Source: an uncultured Rhodanobacter sp.
Lineage (GTDB): Bacteria; Pseudomonadota; Gammaproteobacteria; Xanthomonadales; Rhodanobacteraceae
Direction: 5' to 3'
NCBI GenBank assembly: GCA_903827735.1
Contig: CAIKJM010000564.1
Coordinates: 1 to 6,651, forward strand
Length of the DNA: 6,651 nt
The position numbers and the translations under genes are program-made. The notes beneath the pieces are model-generated. The model ran no database searches and was not told the DNA's origin. It worked only from the letters and a program-made list of their open reading frames with translations. Shown here piece after piece: positions 1 to 5,678 of the stretch; position 1 is the first letter of the stretch; each line of letters starts with the position of its first letter.

Positions 1-321
1 CCGGACGGCGCGCAGCTGCAGGGCCTCAAGTCCGGACCGATCAGCGGTCCCGATGCCGAGGCGCTGATGCGCAAGGCGCTGGGCTGGGAGGTACCGCTGC
101 GCGATCTGCGCGCCTGGGTGCTTGGCCTGCGCGCGGACAGCGGTTCGGCCGAAGTGAGCTTTGGCGACAACGCGCTGCCGTCTCTGCTGGTTCAGGACGG
201 CTGGTCGGTCGAGTACCGCGAATGGGATGCCACGCGCCAGCCCCCGCTGCCGACCAAGGTGTATGCCAGCAAGCCACCGTACAAGGTGAAGCTGTCGATC
301 GAATCATGGCAGTTCCAATGA
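1..321 (+). CDS. lolB: Outer-membrane lipoprotein insertion factor LolB, C-terminal part (5' end outside window)
   Basis: The reading frame is open from the first base and ends with TGA at 319-321, giving 106 C-terminal residues. LolB is the outer-membrane lipoprotein that accepts lipoproteins from the periplasmic carrier LolA and inserts them into the outer membrane. The visible part fits the LolB C-terminal half: a segment ending LRAWVLGLRA, where LolB proteins have the PxxxLxxWLxGLP motif, then a DGWSVEYREW strand and a closing run of alternating hydrophobic residues ending KLSIESWQFQ, which resembles the K-L-x-I-xxW end of the family. The N-terminal signal peptide and lipobox cysteine lie upstream and cannot be checked. 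Position directly before ispE is the standard gammaproteobacterial location of lolB and is the strongest support. What is seen is the partial frame and motifs; identity is inferred from these plus synteny. Confidence 0.83.
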   Translation, partial: PDGAQLQGLKSGPISGPDAEALMRKALGWEVPLRDLRAWVLGLRADSGSAEVSFGDNALPSLLVQDGWSVEYREWDATRQPPLPTKVYASKPPYKVKLSIESWQFQ

Positions 322-386
322 TGGCGATTCGCTGGCAGCTCGGCGACGCACGCAGCGCACGGGCGCGTTGAGTCGCCAGACCCGAC

Positions 387-1805
387 ATGCCCGATCATCC
401 GACCGAAAGCGCTTTTTTCATCGAACGTGCGCTGCCTGATCAGGTCGCGGCGCTGTGCGCGATCGAGCGAAAAGCCGTGCAGCTTTTTCGGGGTCATCCA
501 GTGTGGCCGCTCTATGCCGATATGCCGATCCCGCCCGAGCTGCTGCACCGGGCGATCGGCCGCGGTCTGGTCTGGGTCGCGCTGAGTGCGGCGCGGGAGG
601 CGGTGGGATTTGTCTGGCTGGATGCAGAGATAGACCGCGGGGCGGCTGATGAGGCGATCGGCATCGCCGAAATCGACGTGCTGCCGGATTACGGCCAGCG
701 CGGCATCGGTGCTGCCTTGCTCGAACACGCCTGCCAATGGGCGCGCGCCGCCGGCTATCGCCGGATCGATCTGGGAACGCTGGCCGATGTGCGCTGGAAC
801 GCGCCTTTCTACGCTAAACGGGGCTTTGCCGTGGTCGACAAAAACGATCCGGCGTTTGCCTTTGCGCGGCAGCGCGACCGCGAAAACGGTTTTCCGGACC
901 GGCTGCGGGTATTTATGAGTCGCGCTTTGGCGCCTCGTGCCCGTAACGAGTGGACGATATGGTCCGCGCCGGCCAAGTTGAACCTGTTTTTGCGCATCAC
1001 CGGCCGCAGGCCGGACGGTTACCACGAGCTGCAGACGGTATTTCGCATCCTCGACTGGGGCGATGAGATTCGTCTGCGCGTGCGCGACGATGGCCAAGTT
1101 CGGCGGCCGCACGAGGTGCCCGGCGTGCCGGAGTCAATCGATCTGGCGGTGCGGGCGGCACAGCTTTTGAAGACGCACTCGGGCTCAGACTTTGGCGCCG
1201 ACATCGACGTGAACAAGCGTATTCCGATGGGCGGCGGCCTGGGCGGCGGCAGTTCCGATGCGGCCACCGTGCTGGTGGCGCTGAACTGGCTGTGGCGGCT
1301 GAATCTGGACGAGGACACCCTGGCCGAACTCGGGCGCCAGCTGGGCGCGGATGTGCCGGTCTTCGTGCGCGGTCGGTCGGCATGGGCTGAGGGCGTCGGC
1401 GATCAGCTCTCGCCGCTGCCACTGCCGCGTCGAACGTATGTGGTGCTCGACCCGCATGAGCATGTGCCGACGGCCGCGCTTTTCCAGGCGTCTGAATTGA
1501 CACGAAATGCGCCGCGGGCGACAATTTCATCCTTTGCTTCTGGCGAAACGACAGAAAATGCCTTTGCGCCGGTAGTACGCGCGCGTCACCCGCGGGTGGC
1601 CGCCGCGCTCGACTGGCTGGGCGGCTTCGGTCAAGCGCGACTGTCCGGTAGTGGCGGCTGCGTGTTTCTGGAAACGAAATCATTCGAGCGGGCGGTATCG
1701 ATCGCCGGGCAATGTCCGGCAGCCTTCACGGCCCACGTGGGCTCGGGGGTCGATGTTTCGCCGCTGCAGCAGGCTCTGGCGCGGCATCAATCGCGTATAG
1801 AGTGA
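387..1805 (+). CDS. ispE: Fused GNAT-family N-acetyltransferase / 4-diphosphocytidyl-2-C-methyl-D-erythritol kinase (IspE)
   Basis: A single 472-codon frame encodes two domains. Residues about 10-181 look like a GNAT acetyltransferase: an acetyl-CoA loop GQRGIGAALL (103-112; Gly where Q/R is usual at the first loop position), and the terminal N-APFYAKRGF block (138-147) with Tyr142 in the usual catalytic position. Its substrate is unknown. Residues about 188-472 are a complete IspE, the GHMP kinase that phosphorylates CDP-methylerythritol in the MEP isoprenoid pathway: PAKLNLFL with catalytic Lys197, the ATP loop PMGGGLGGGSSDAA (280-293), GADVPVF with catalytic Asp322, and the C-terminal LSGSGGCVF (419-427). 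The IspE part is about 285 residues, near the E. coli length of 283. No stop or frame change lies between the domains. ATG 387 is the only start after the in-frame stop at 369-371; its Shine-Dalgarno is poor. An in-frame ATG at 915 (residue 177) could give a separate 296-residue IspE, but it lies in the final strand of the GNAT domain. IspE identity is near certain; the GNAT call is strong at fold level only. Confidence 0.93.
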   Translation: MPDHPTESAFFIERALPDQVAALCAIERKAVQLFRGHPVWPLYADMPIPPELLHRAIGRGLVWVALSAAREAVGFVWLDAEIDRGAADEAIGIAEIDVLPDYGQRGIGAALLEHACQWARAAGYRRIDLGTLADVRWNAPFYAKRGFAVVDKNDPAFAFARQRDRENGFPDRLRVFMSRALAPRARNEWTIWSAPAKLNLFLRITGRRPDGYHELQTVFRILDWGDEIRLRVRDDGQVRRPHEVPGVPESIDLAVRAAQLLKTHSGSDFGADIDVNKRIPMGGGLGGGSSDAATVLVALNWLWRLNLDEDTLAELGRQLGADVPVFVRGRSAWAEGVGDQLSPLPLPRRTYVVLDPHEHVPTAALFQASELTRNAPRATISSFASGETTENAFAPVVRARHPRVAAALDWLGGFGQARLSGSGGCVFLETKSFERAVSIAGQCPAAFTAHVGSGVDVSPLQQALARHQSRIE

Positions 1806-1882
1806 AACGACATACGGCATTCGCTGGCGGCATGGCGAGGCCAAACGAGTACGAACAAAAGCACAATCGAACAACCTAATAC

Positions 1883-1959
1883 TGGGGCGTCGCCAAGCTG
1901 GTTAAGGCACGGGATTTTGATTCCCGCATACGCAGGTTCGAATCCTGCCGCCCCAGCCA
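1883..1959 (+). tRNA. tRNA-Gln (anticodon TTG), CCA encoded
   Basis: A complete 77-nt cloverleaf folds by eye. The acceptor TGGGGCG (1883-1889) pairs with CGCCCCA (1949-1955), followed by discriminator G1956 and encoded CCA (1957-1959). The anticodon stem CGGGA/TCCCG encloses the loop TTTTGAT, with TTG at 1917-1919. The T arm is GCAGG-TTCGAAT-CCTGC. The U-A first acceptor pair and G discriminator match bacterial glutamine tRNAs. It sits 77 nt after ispE and 32 nt before prs, a placement shared with Pseudomonas-type genomes, so it is probably co-transcribed with its neighbours. I saw no convincing private promoter in 1806-1882. Confidence 0.97.
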
Positions 1960-1979
1960 TTCCTGATGGCTTGAGTTCC

Positions 1980-1984
1980 GAGGT
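1980..1984 (+). promoter_or_regulatory. Shine-Dalgarno site deciding the prs start
   Basis: GAGGT at 1980-1984 lies 7 nt before the GTG codon at 1992. No comparable site lies ahead of the ATG codons at 2010 and 2013, whose upstream sequence is GTCCACCCCG-like and purine-poor. This supports GTG 1992 as the initiation codon. Confidence 0.65.
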
Positions 1985-1991
1985 AACCACT

Positions 1992-2951
1992 GTGGACACG
2001 TCCACCCCGATGATGCTTTTTACCGGCAATGCGCACCGCGCGCTGTCCGAGGACGTCGCCCATCGACTGGGCGTGCCGCTTGGCAAGGCGCTGGTCAGCA
2101 CGTTCAGCGACGGCGAAGTCCAGATCGAAATCGAGGAAAACGTCCGCCGGCAGGAGGTTTTCGTCATCCAGCCGACGGGCGCGCCGAGTGCGGAAAACCT
2201 GTTCGAGCTGCTGGCGCTGGTCGATGCGCTCAAGCGTGCTTCGGCCATGAGTGTGACCGCGGTGATGCCGTACTTTGGCTACGCTCGGCAGGATCGCCGT
2301 CCGCGCTCGGCCCGCGTGCCGATCACCGCCAAGCTGGCTGCCCGCATGATCGGCGCCGCGGGCGTCGACCGGGTGCTGACGGTGGATCTGCATGCCGACC
2401 AGATTCAGGGCTTCTTCGATATTCCGGTCGACAACGTGTACGCCTCGCCGGTGCTGCTGGCCGATATCTGGCGTCATCACAGCATGGACGACGTGATCGT
2501 CGTCAGTCCGGACGTGGGCGGTGTGGTGCGCGCTCGCGCGCTGGCCAAGCGGCTCGACGACGCGGATCTGGCGATCATCGACAAGCGCCGCCCGAAGGCC
2601 AACGTGGCCACGGTGATGAACATCATCGGCGACGTGAACGGCAAGACCTGCGTGCTGATCGATGACATCGTCGATACCGCCGGCACGCTGTGCGCGGCGG
2701 CCGCTGCGCTGAAAGAGCGCGGCGCCCGCAAAGTGGTGGCCTACTGCGTGCATCCGGTGCTCTCGGGTGCGGCGGTCAGCAATATCGAAGGCTCCCAGCT
2801 CGATCAGCTGGTAGTCACCAATACGCTGCCGCTGAGTCCGCAGGTGCAGGCCTGTACGCGGATTCGCCAGCTCTCGGTGGCCGAGCTGCTGGCTGAAACC
2901 ATTCGCCGCATCGCCTTTGGCGAGTCGGTGAGTTCGCTGTACGTGGATTGA
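1992..2951 (+). CDS. prs: Ribose-phosphate pyrophosphokinase (PRPP synthetase)
   Basis: This cytosolic enzyme makes 5-phosphoribosyl-1-pyrophosphate from ribose 5-phosphate and ATP, feeding purine, pyrimidine, NAD, histidine and tryptophan synthesis. From GTG 1992 the product is 319 residues (E. coli: 315). Visible family signatures are FSDGE (38-42), the ATP-site YARQDRRPRSAR (97-108), VDLHADQIQGFF (131-142) with the metal-binding His134, the flexible-loop IDKRRPKAN (196-204) with Lys198, and the ribose-phosphate loop DDIVDTAGT (224-232). The start is chosen for its well-spaced GAGGT; it adds six residues before the family-typical MMLFTGN. ATG 2010 or 2013 are alternatives (313 or 312 residues). 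The frame stays open upstream to 1917, but that extension runs through the tRNA-Gln and is not coding. All key residues are present, so the enzyme is expected to be active. Confidence 0.97.
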   Translation: MDTSTPMMLFTGNAHRALSEDVAHRLGVPLGKALVSTFSDGEVQIEIEENVRRQEVFVIQPTGAPSAENLFELLALVDALKRASAMSVTAVMPYFGYARQDRRPRSARVPITAKLAARMIGAAGVDRVLTVDLHADQIQGFFDIPVDNVYASPVLLADIWRHHSMDDVIVVSPDVGGVVRARALAKRLDDADLAIIDKRRPKANVATVMNIIGDVNGKTCVLIDDIVDTAGTLCAAAAALKERGARKVVAYCVHPVLSGAAVSNIEGSQLDQLVVTNTLPLSPQVQACTRIRQLSVAELLAETIRRIAFGESVSSLYVD

Positions 2952-3028
2952 TGCGCCGGATTTATTCAGTCGCATTGGTTCATACTAGTGAGTTGAAATT
3001 GCTGCACCCACAGTTTTTGGCTTCAAAC

Positions 3029-3100
3029 GCGGTGGCATTTGCCATCGCACCATCGACTTTTCTGGTCGCGGGAAAGTCACTCGACCGCTGCGAAGCGGTT
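3029..3100 (+). promoter_or_regulatory. Structured 5' leader of rplY: three consecutive hairpins, candidate L25 autoregulatory leader
   Basis: Three adjacent hairpins can be drawn in the 174-nt prs-rplY gap. Hairpin 1 (3029-3048) is GCGGTGGC/GCCATCGC, 8 bp with one G-U, loop ATTT. Hairpin 2 (3055-3078) is GACTTTTC/GGAAAGTC, 8 bp with one G-U, loop of 8 nt. Hairpin 3 (3083-3100) is GACCGCT/AGCGGTT, 7 bp including a terminal G-U, closed by a GNRA-type GCGA tetraloop. An unstructured stretch with a weak AAGG (3112-3115) then leads to the rplY ATG. No T-tract follows any hairpin closely, so these are not classic terminators. Enterobacterial rplY is known to be autoregulated through its mRNA leader; that this is such a leader is inference. 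Confidence 0.45.
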
Positions 3101-3125
3101 ACTACCCAACCAAGGCAATACCAAC

Positions 3126-3812
3126 ATGGCTAAGACACACGAAATCAAGGCGCAGAGCCGCAAAGACGAGGGGAAAGGTGCGAGCCGCCGCCTGCGTCAT
3201 GCGAGCTTCGTGCCTGCCGTCGTTTACGGCGCGGGCAAGGATCCGGAGAGCATCCAGATCGAACACAACACCATCCTGCTCGCTGCCAAGCACGAGTGGT
3301 TCTTCTCTTCGGTGCTCGACCTCAACGTCGACGGCAAGGTGCAGAAGGTGCTGGTGCGCGACTGGCAGAAGCATCCGTTCAAGCAGCTGATGATGCACAT
3401 GGATTTCCTGCGCATCAACGAGAACGAAGTCGTTCGCGTCAACGTGCCGCTGCACTTCCTCAACCAGGAAACCTCGCCGGCCGCCAAGACCTCCGGTCTG
3501 GTCATTTCGCACAACCTGACGGAAGTCGAAGTCTCCTGCCTGCCGAAGGATCTGCCGGAGTTCATCGAGCTCGATCTGGCCGACCTGAAGGAAGGCGACA
3601 TCATCCATCTGTCGCAGCTGAAGCTGCCGGCCGACGTCGAGATTCCGGCGCTGGCGCTGGGCGAAGATCACGATATCGCCGTGGTCACCGTGATGTTCGT
3701 CGAGGAAGAAGTCGACGAAGAGATCGAGGCCGCTGAGGGCGATGACGCCGATGCGTCCGCCGATGCGAAGAAGGATGAGAAGAAAGACGAGAAGAAGGAC
3801 GACAAGAAGTAA
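3126..3812 (+). CDS. rplY: 50S ribosomal protein L25, long Ctc/TL5-type
   Basis: L25 binds the loop E region of 5S rRNA in the large ribosomal subunit. The 228-residue product is the long two-domain form: an N-terminal L25 domain (about 5-93) with the basic GKGASRRLRHASFVPAVVYG block (17-36) and HPFKQLMMHMDFLRI (83-97), then a TL5-type beta domain (about 100-190) with PEFIELDLADLKEGD (144-158). E. coli L25 is a single-domain protein of under 100 residues, so this resembles the Pseudomonas/Thermus type. The tail is low-complexity: acidic from about 193 to 209, then KKDE repeats from 215 to 228. ATG 3126 is chosen because MAKTHEIKAQSR matches family N-termini; the frame is open back to 3039, but that part is leader sequence. 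The Shine-Dalgarno is weak (AAGG, 10 nt upstream). pth follows 53 nt after the stop, as is usual for this locus. Confidence 0.96.
   Translation: MAKTHEIKAQSRKDEGKGASRRLRHASFVPAVVYGAGKDPESIQIEHNTILLAAKHEWFFSSVLDLNVDGKVQKVLVRDWQKHPFKQLMMHMDFLRINENEVVRVNVPLHFLNQETSPAAKTSGLVISHNLTEVEVSCLPKDLPEFIELDLADLKEGDIIHLSQLKLPADVEIPALALGEDHDIAVVTVMFVEEEVDEEIEAAEGDDADASADAKKDEKKDEKKDDKK
3768..3809 (+). repeat. Imperfect 12-nt tandem repeat encoding the KKDE tail of L25
   Basis: Three imperfect 12-nt units (3768-3779, 3780-3791, 3792-3803) plus a half unit (3804-3809) encode KKDE, KKDE, KKDD and KK at the very end of rplY. The units differ only at codon third positions, apart from the final D for E change. 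Lysine-rich tails are common in long L25 proteins; the repeat could vary in length between strains. Confidence 0.6.
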
Positions 3813-3818
3813 GCCGCT

Positions 3819-3848
3819 GCAGCCCGCGCTCTTACCGGCGCGGGCTGC
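3819..3848 (+). promoter_or_regulatory. Perfect 11-bp hairpin between rplY and pth
   Basis: GCAGCCCGCGC (3819-3829) is an exact inverted match to GCGCGGGCTGC (3838-3848), with an 8-nt loop TCTTACCG. It starts 6 nt after the rplY stop and ends 17 nt before the preferred pth start. No run of T follows, so it is not a canonical intrinsic terminator. It could act as a 3'-end stabiliser or processing barrier for rplY mRNA, or damp pth expression relative to rplY. The role is inferred; the pairing is directly visible. Confidence 0.6.
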
Positions 3849-3865
3849 GCTGCGTGCCTTCCGTC

Positions 3866-4462
3866 ATGGCAGGTCTGCGACTCATTGTCGGGCTGGGAAA
3901 TCCCGGTGCCGAATACCTCAGAACCCGGCACAACGCCGGGTTCTGGTTTGTGGACGCCCTGGCCAGCGCGCAGGGCCAGCGCTTCAGTTTTGACGGCAAG
4001 CTGCACGGCGAAGCCTGCAAGGTCGCCATCGGTGGCGAGTCGGTGTGGCTGCTGAAGCCTTCGACCTTCATGAACAAAAGCGGCATCGCAGTAGCTTCCG
4101 CGCTGCGCTATTACAAGATCGAACCGGAGCAATGCTTGGTTGCGCACGACGATTTGGATCTGCCGCCCGGCGTAGTGCGCCTCAAGTTCGACGGCGGTCA
4201 CGGCGGTCAGAACGGCCTACGCGACATCATGGCGCATCTCGGACACGGTAAATTCCATCGGCTGCGCGTGGGTATCGGCCATCCCGGGCATCGGGACCAG
4301 GTCACGCCCTGGGTGCTGGGTCGCCCCTCGGCGGTTGACGAAGACGCCATGCTGCTTGGTATCGGCAGAGCACTGGACGTGCTGCCGCTGGCGACCCGAG
4401 GCGAGTTTGAAAAAGCGATGCATCAGCTGCACAGCGCGGAAACCAGCACAGCGAAAAAATAG
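3866..4462 (+). CDS. pth: Peptidyl-tRNA hydrolase (bacterial Pth1 type)
   Basis: Pth cleaves the ester bond of peptidyl-tRNAs released by ribosome drop-off and recycles tRNA; it is essential in most bacteria. From ATG 3866 the product is 198 residues (E. coli: 194). The signatures are IVGLGNPG (7-14) with Asn12, RHNAG (21-25) with catalytic His22, KPSTFMNKSG (64-73) with Asn70, HDDLDLPPG (94-102) with Asp95, and GGHGGQNGLR (110-119) with Asn116. These correspond to E. coli Asn10, His20, Asn68, Asp93 and Asn114. ATG 3866 places the IVGLGNPG strand at the usual distance from the N-terminus; a GTG at 3854 would add four residues. Neither start has a recognisable Shine-Dalgarno, and a strong hairpin lies just upstream, so translation may be weak or coupled to rplY. 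Confidence 0.96.
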   Translation: MAGLRLIVGLGNPGAEYLRTRHNAGFWFVDALASAQGQRFSFDGKLHGEACKVAIGGESVWLLKPSTFMNKSGIAVASALRYYKIEPEQCLVAHDDLDLPPGVVRLKFDGGHGGQNGLRDIMAHLGHGKFHRLRVGIGHPGHRDQVTPWVLGRPSAVDEDAMLLGIGRALDVLPLATRGEFEKAMHQLHSAETSTAKK

Positions 4463-4543
4463 GTTCTCACTCACAGCAGACGCGATACGCAAGCCGAGCC
4501 ACCGAATCGATTTGCGCCTCACGTTTCACGGCACGGAATTATC

Positions 4544-5635
4544 ATGGGTATCAAATGCGGCATTGTCGGTCTGCCTAACGTCGGCAAGTCCACCCTGTTC
4601 AACGCGCTCACCAAGGCGGGCATCGAGGCGGCTAACTACCCGTTCTGTACCATCGAGCCCAACGTGGGCATCGTCGAAGTGCCGGACGCGCGGCTGGCGC
4701 AGCTGGCGGAGATCGTCAAGCCGCAGAAAATCGTGTCGGCGGTGGTCGAGTTCGTCGACATCGCCGGACTCGTGGCGGGCGCGTCAAAGGGCGAGGGGCT
4801 AGGCAATCAGTTTCTGGCGAATATTCGCGAGACCGATGCCATTGTGAACGTCGTGCGTTGTTTCAACGACGACAATATCATCCACGTGGCCGGGCGCATC
4901 GATCCGCTCGATGACATCATCGTCATTGGCACCGAGCTGGCGCTCGCCGACCTGGCCACGGCCGACAAGGCGCTGCAGCGCGAGCAGAAGAAAGCCCGCG
5001 CTGGCGACAAGGATGCCAAGCTGATGGTCGCGGCGCTGGAAAAAGTGGTGCCGCATCTGGATCAGGGCAATCCGGCGCGCTCGGCGCCGCTGTCCGATGA
5101 AGAAAAGCTGGCGCTCAAGCCGCTGTCGCTGCTGACCATCAAGCCGGCAATGTACGTGGCCAATGTGGCCGAAGACGGTTTCGAGAACAATCCGCTGCTG
5201 GACAAAGTGCGTGAGCATGCGGCCATCGAGGGTGCGCCGGTCGTCGCCGTGTGCGCGGCCATCGAGTCGGATATGGCCGAGATGGATGACGCCGACAAAG
5301 CGGAGTTTCTCGCCGAAATGGGCCTCAAGGAGCCGGGCTTGAATCGGCTGGCGCGCGCGGCGTTCGGGTTGCTCGGTCTGCAGACGTACTTCACCGCTGG
5401 CGTCAAGGAAGTGCGCGCCTGGACCATCCATATTGGCGATACCGCGCCGCAGGCGGCTGGCGTGATCCACACCGATTTCGAGCGCGGCTTTATTCGCGCA
5501 CAGACGATCGGTTTCGACGATTTCATCCGCTATCGCGGTGAGCAGGGCGCCAAGGAGGCGGGCAAGATGCGTGCTGAAGGTAAGGACTATGTCGTCAAGG
5601 ACGGCGATGTGCTGAATTTCCTGTTTAACGTCTGA
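4544..5635 (+). CDS. ychF: Redox-regulated ribosome-associated ATPase YchF (OLA1 family)
   Basis: YchF is an Obg-related P-loop protein that prefers ATP to GTP, binds ribosomes and affects stress responses. The 363-residue product equals the usual family length. Visible elements are the Walker A GLPNVGKST (9-17), the switch II DIAGLVAGASKGEGLGNQFL (72-91), the NVAE signature (207-210) that replaces the GTPase NKxD and underlies ATP preference, a helical insertion around 130-165, and a C-terminal TGS domain (about 278-361) ending VKDGDVLNFLFNV. His114, aligned with the catalytic histidine of E. coli YchF, and Cys35, aligned with the redox-sensitive cysteine reported there, are both conserved. 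The start gives the family-typical MGIKCGIVGLPN; only a weak GGA (4535-4537) precedes it. It follows pth by 81 nt, the common pth-ychF pairing. Confidence 0.97.
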   Translation: MGIKCGIVGLPNVGKSTLFNALTKAGIEAANYPFCTIEPNVGIVEVPDARLAQLAEIVKPQKIVSAVVEFVDIAGLVAGASKGEGLGNQFLANIRETDAIVNVVRCFNDDNIIHVAGRIDPLDDIIVIGTELALADLATADKALQREQKKARAGDKDAKLMVAALEKVVPHLDQGNPARSAPLSDEEKLALKPLSLLTIKPAMYVANVAEDGFENNPLLDKVREHAAIEGAPVVAVCAAIESDMAEMDDADKAEFLAEMGLKEPGLNRLARAAFGLLGLQTYFTAGVKEVRAWTIHIGDTAPQAAGVIHTDFERGFIRAQTIGFDDFIRYRGEQGAKEAGKMRAEGKDYVVKDGDVLNFLFNV

Positions 5636-5669
5636 AGCTCGTTGCCGCGAGTTTGTTCGACCCCTAGCC

Positions 5670-5673
5670 GGAG
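5670..5673 (+). promoter_or_regulatory. Shine-Dalgarno of the thioesterase gene
   Basis: GGAG at 5670-5673 lies 5 nt before ATG 5679. It is the clearest ribosome binding site in the right half of the window and fixes the start of the downstream gene. Confidence 0.6.
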
Positions 5674-5678
5674 CTTCC

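Noticed and set aside
192..1112. 306-codon open frame on the minus strand across the lolB/fusion region
   Set aside because: It runs opposite to lolB and the GNAT-IspE gene, both supported by clear motifs. Its product is rich in Arg/His/Gln without recognisable motifs, as expected for an antisense shadow in GC-rich DNA.
1862..1867. CACAAT as a -10 element for tRNA-Gln, identical to the tRNA-Tyr -10 and at nearly the same distance from the tRNA
   Set aside because: The hexamer at the correct -35 distance (GGCCAA) does not resemble TTGACA, so a private promoter is not supported by sequence alone.
1917..1991. Longer prs reading frame starting inside tRNA-Gln
   Set aside because: The first codons would be tRNA sequence. 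GTG 1992 has a well-spaced GAGGT, and the family N-terminus begins close to MMLFTGN.
1902..2975. 357-codon open frame on the minus strand opposite prs
   Set aside because: prs is unambiguous on the plus strand, and the antisense frame also runs through the tRNA-Gln gene. Composition (many H, R, Q) is typical of antisense frames in GC-rich genes.
3039..3125. Upstream extension of the rplY frame by 29 codons
   Set aside because: The extension covers the structured leader and does not resemble L25 N-termini; MAKTHEIKAQSR at 3126 does.
5635..5657. AAGCTCG/CGAGTTT hairpin at the ychF stop as a terminator
   Set aside because: Only 7 bp including a G-U, 6-nt loop and no T-tract. The downstream gene has its own ribosome binding site 43 nt from the stop, more consistent with read-through.
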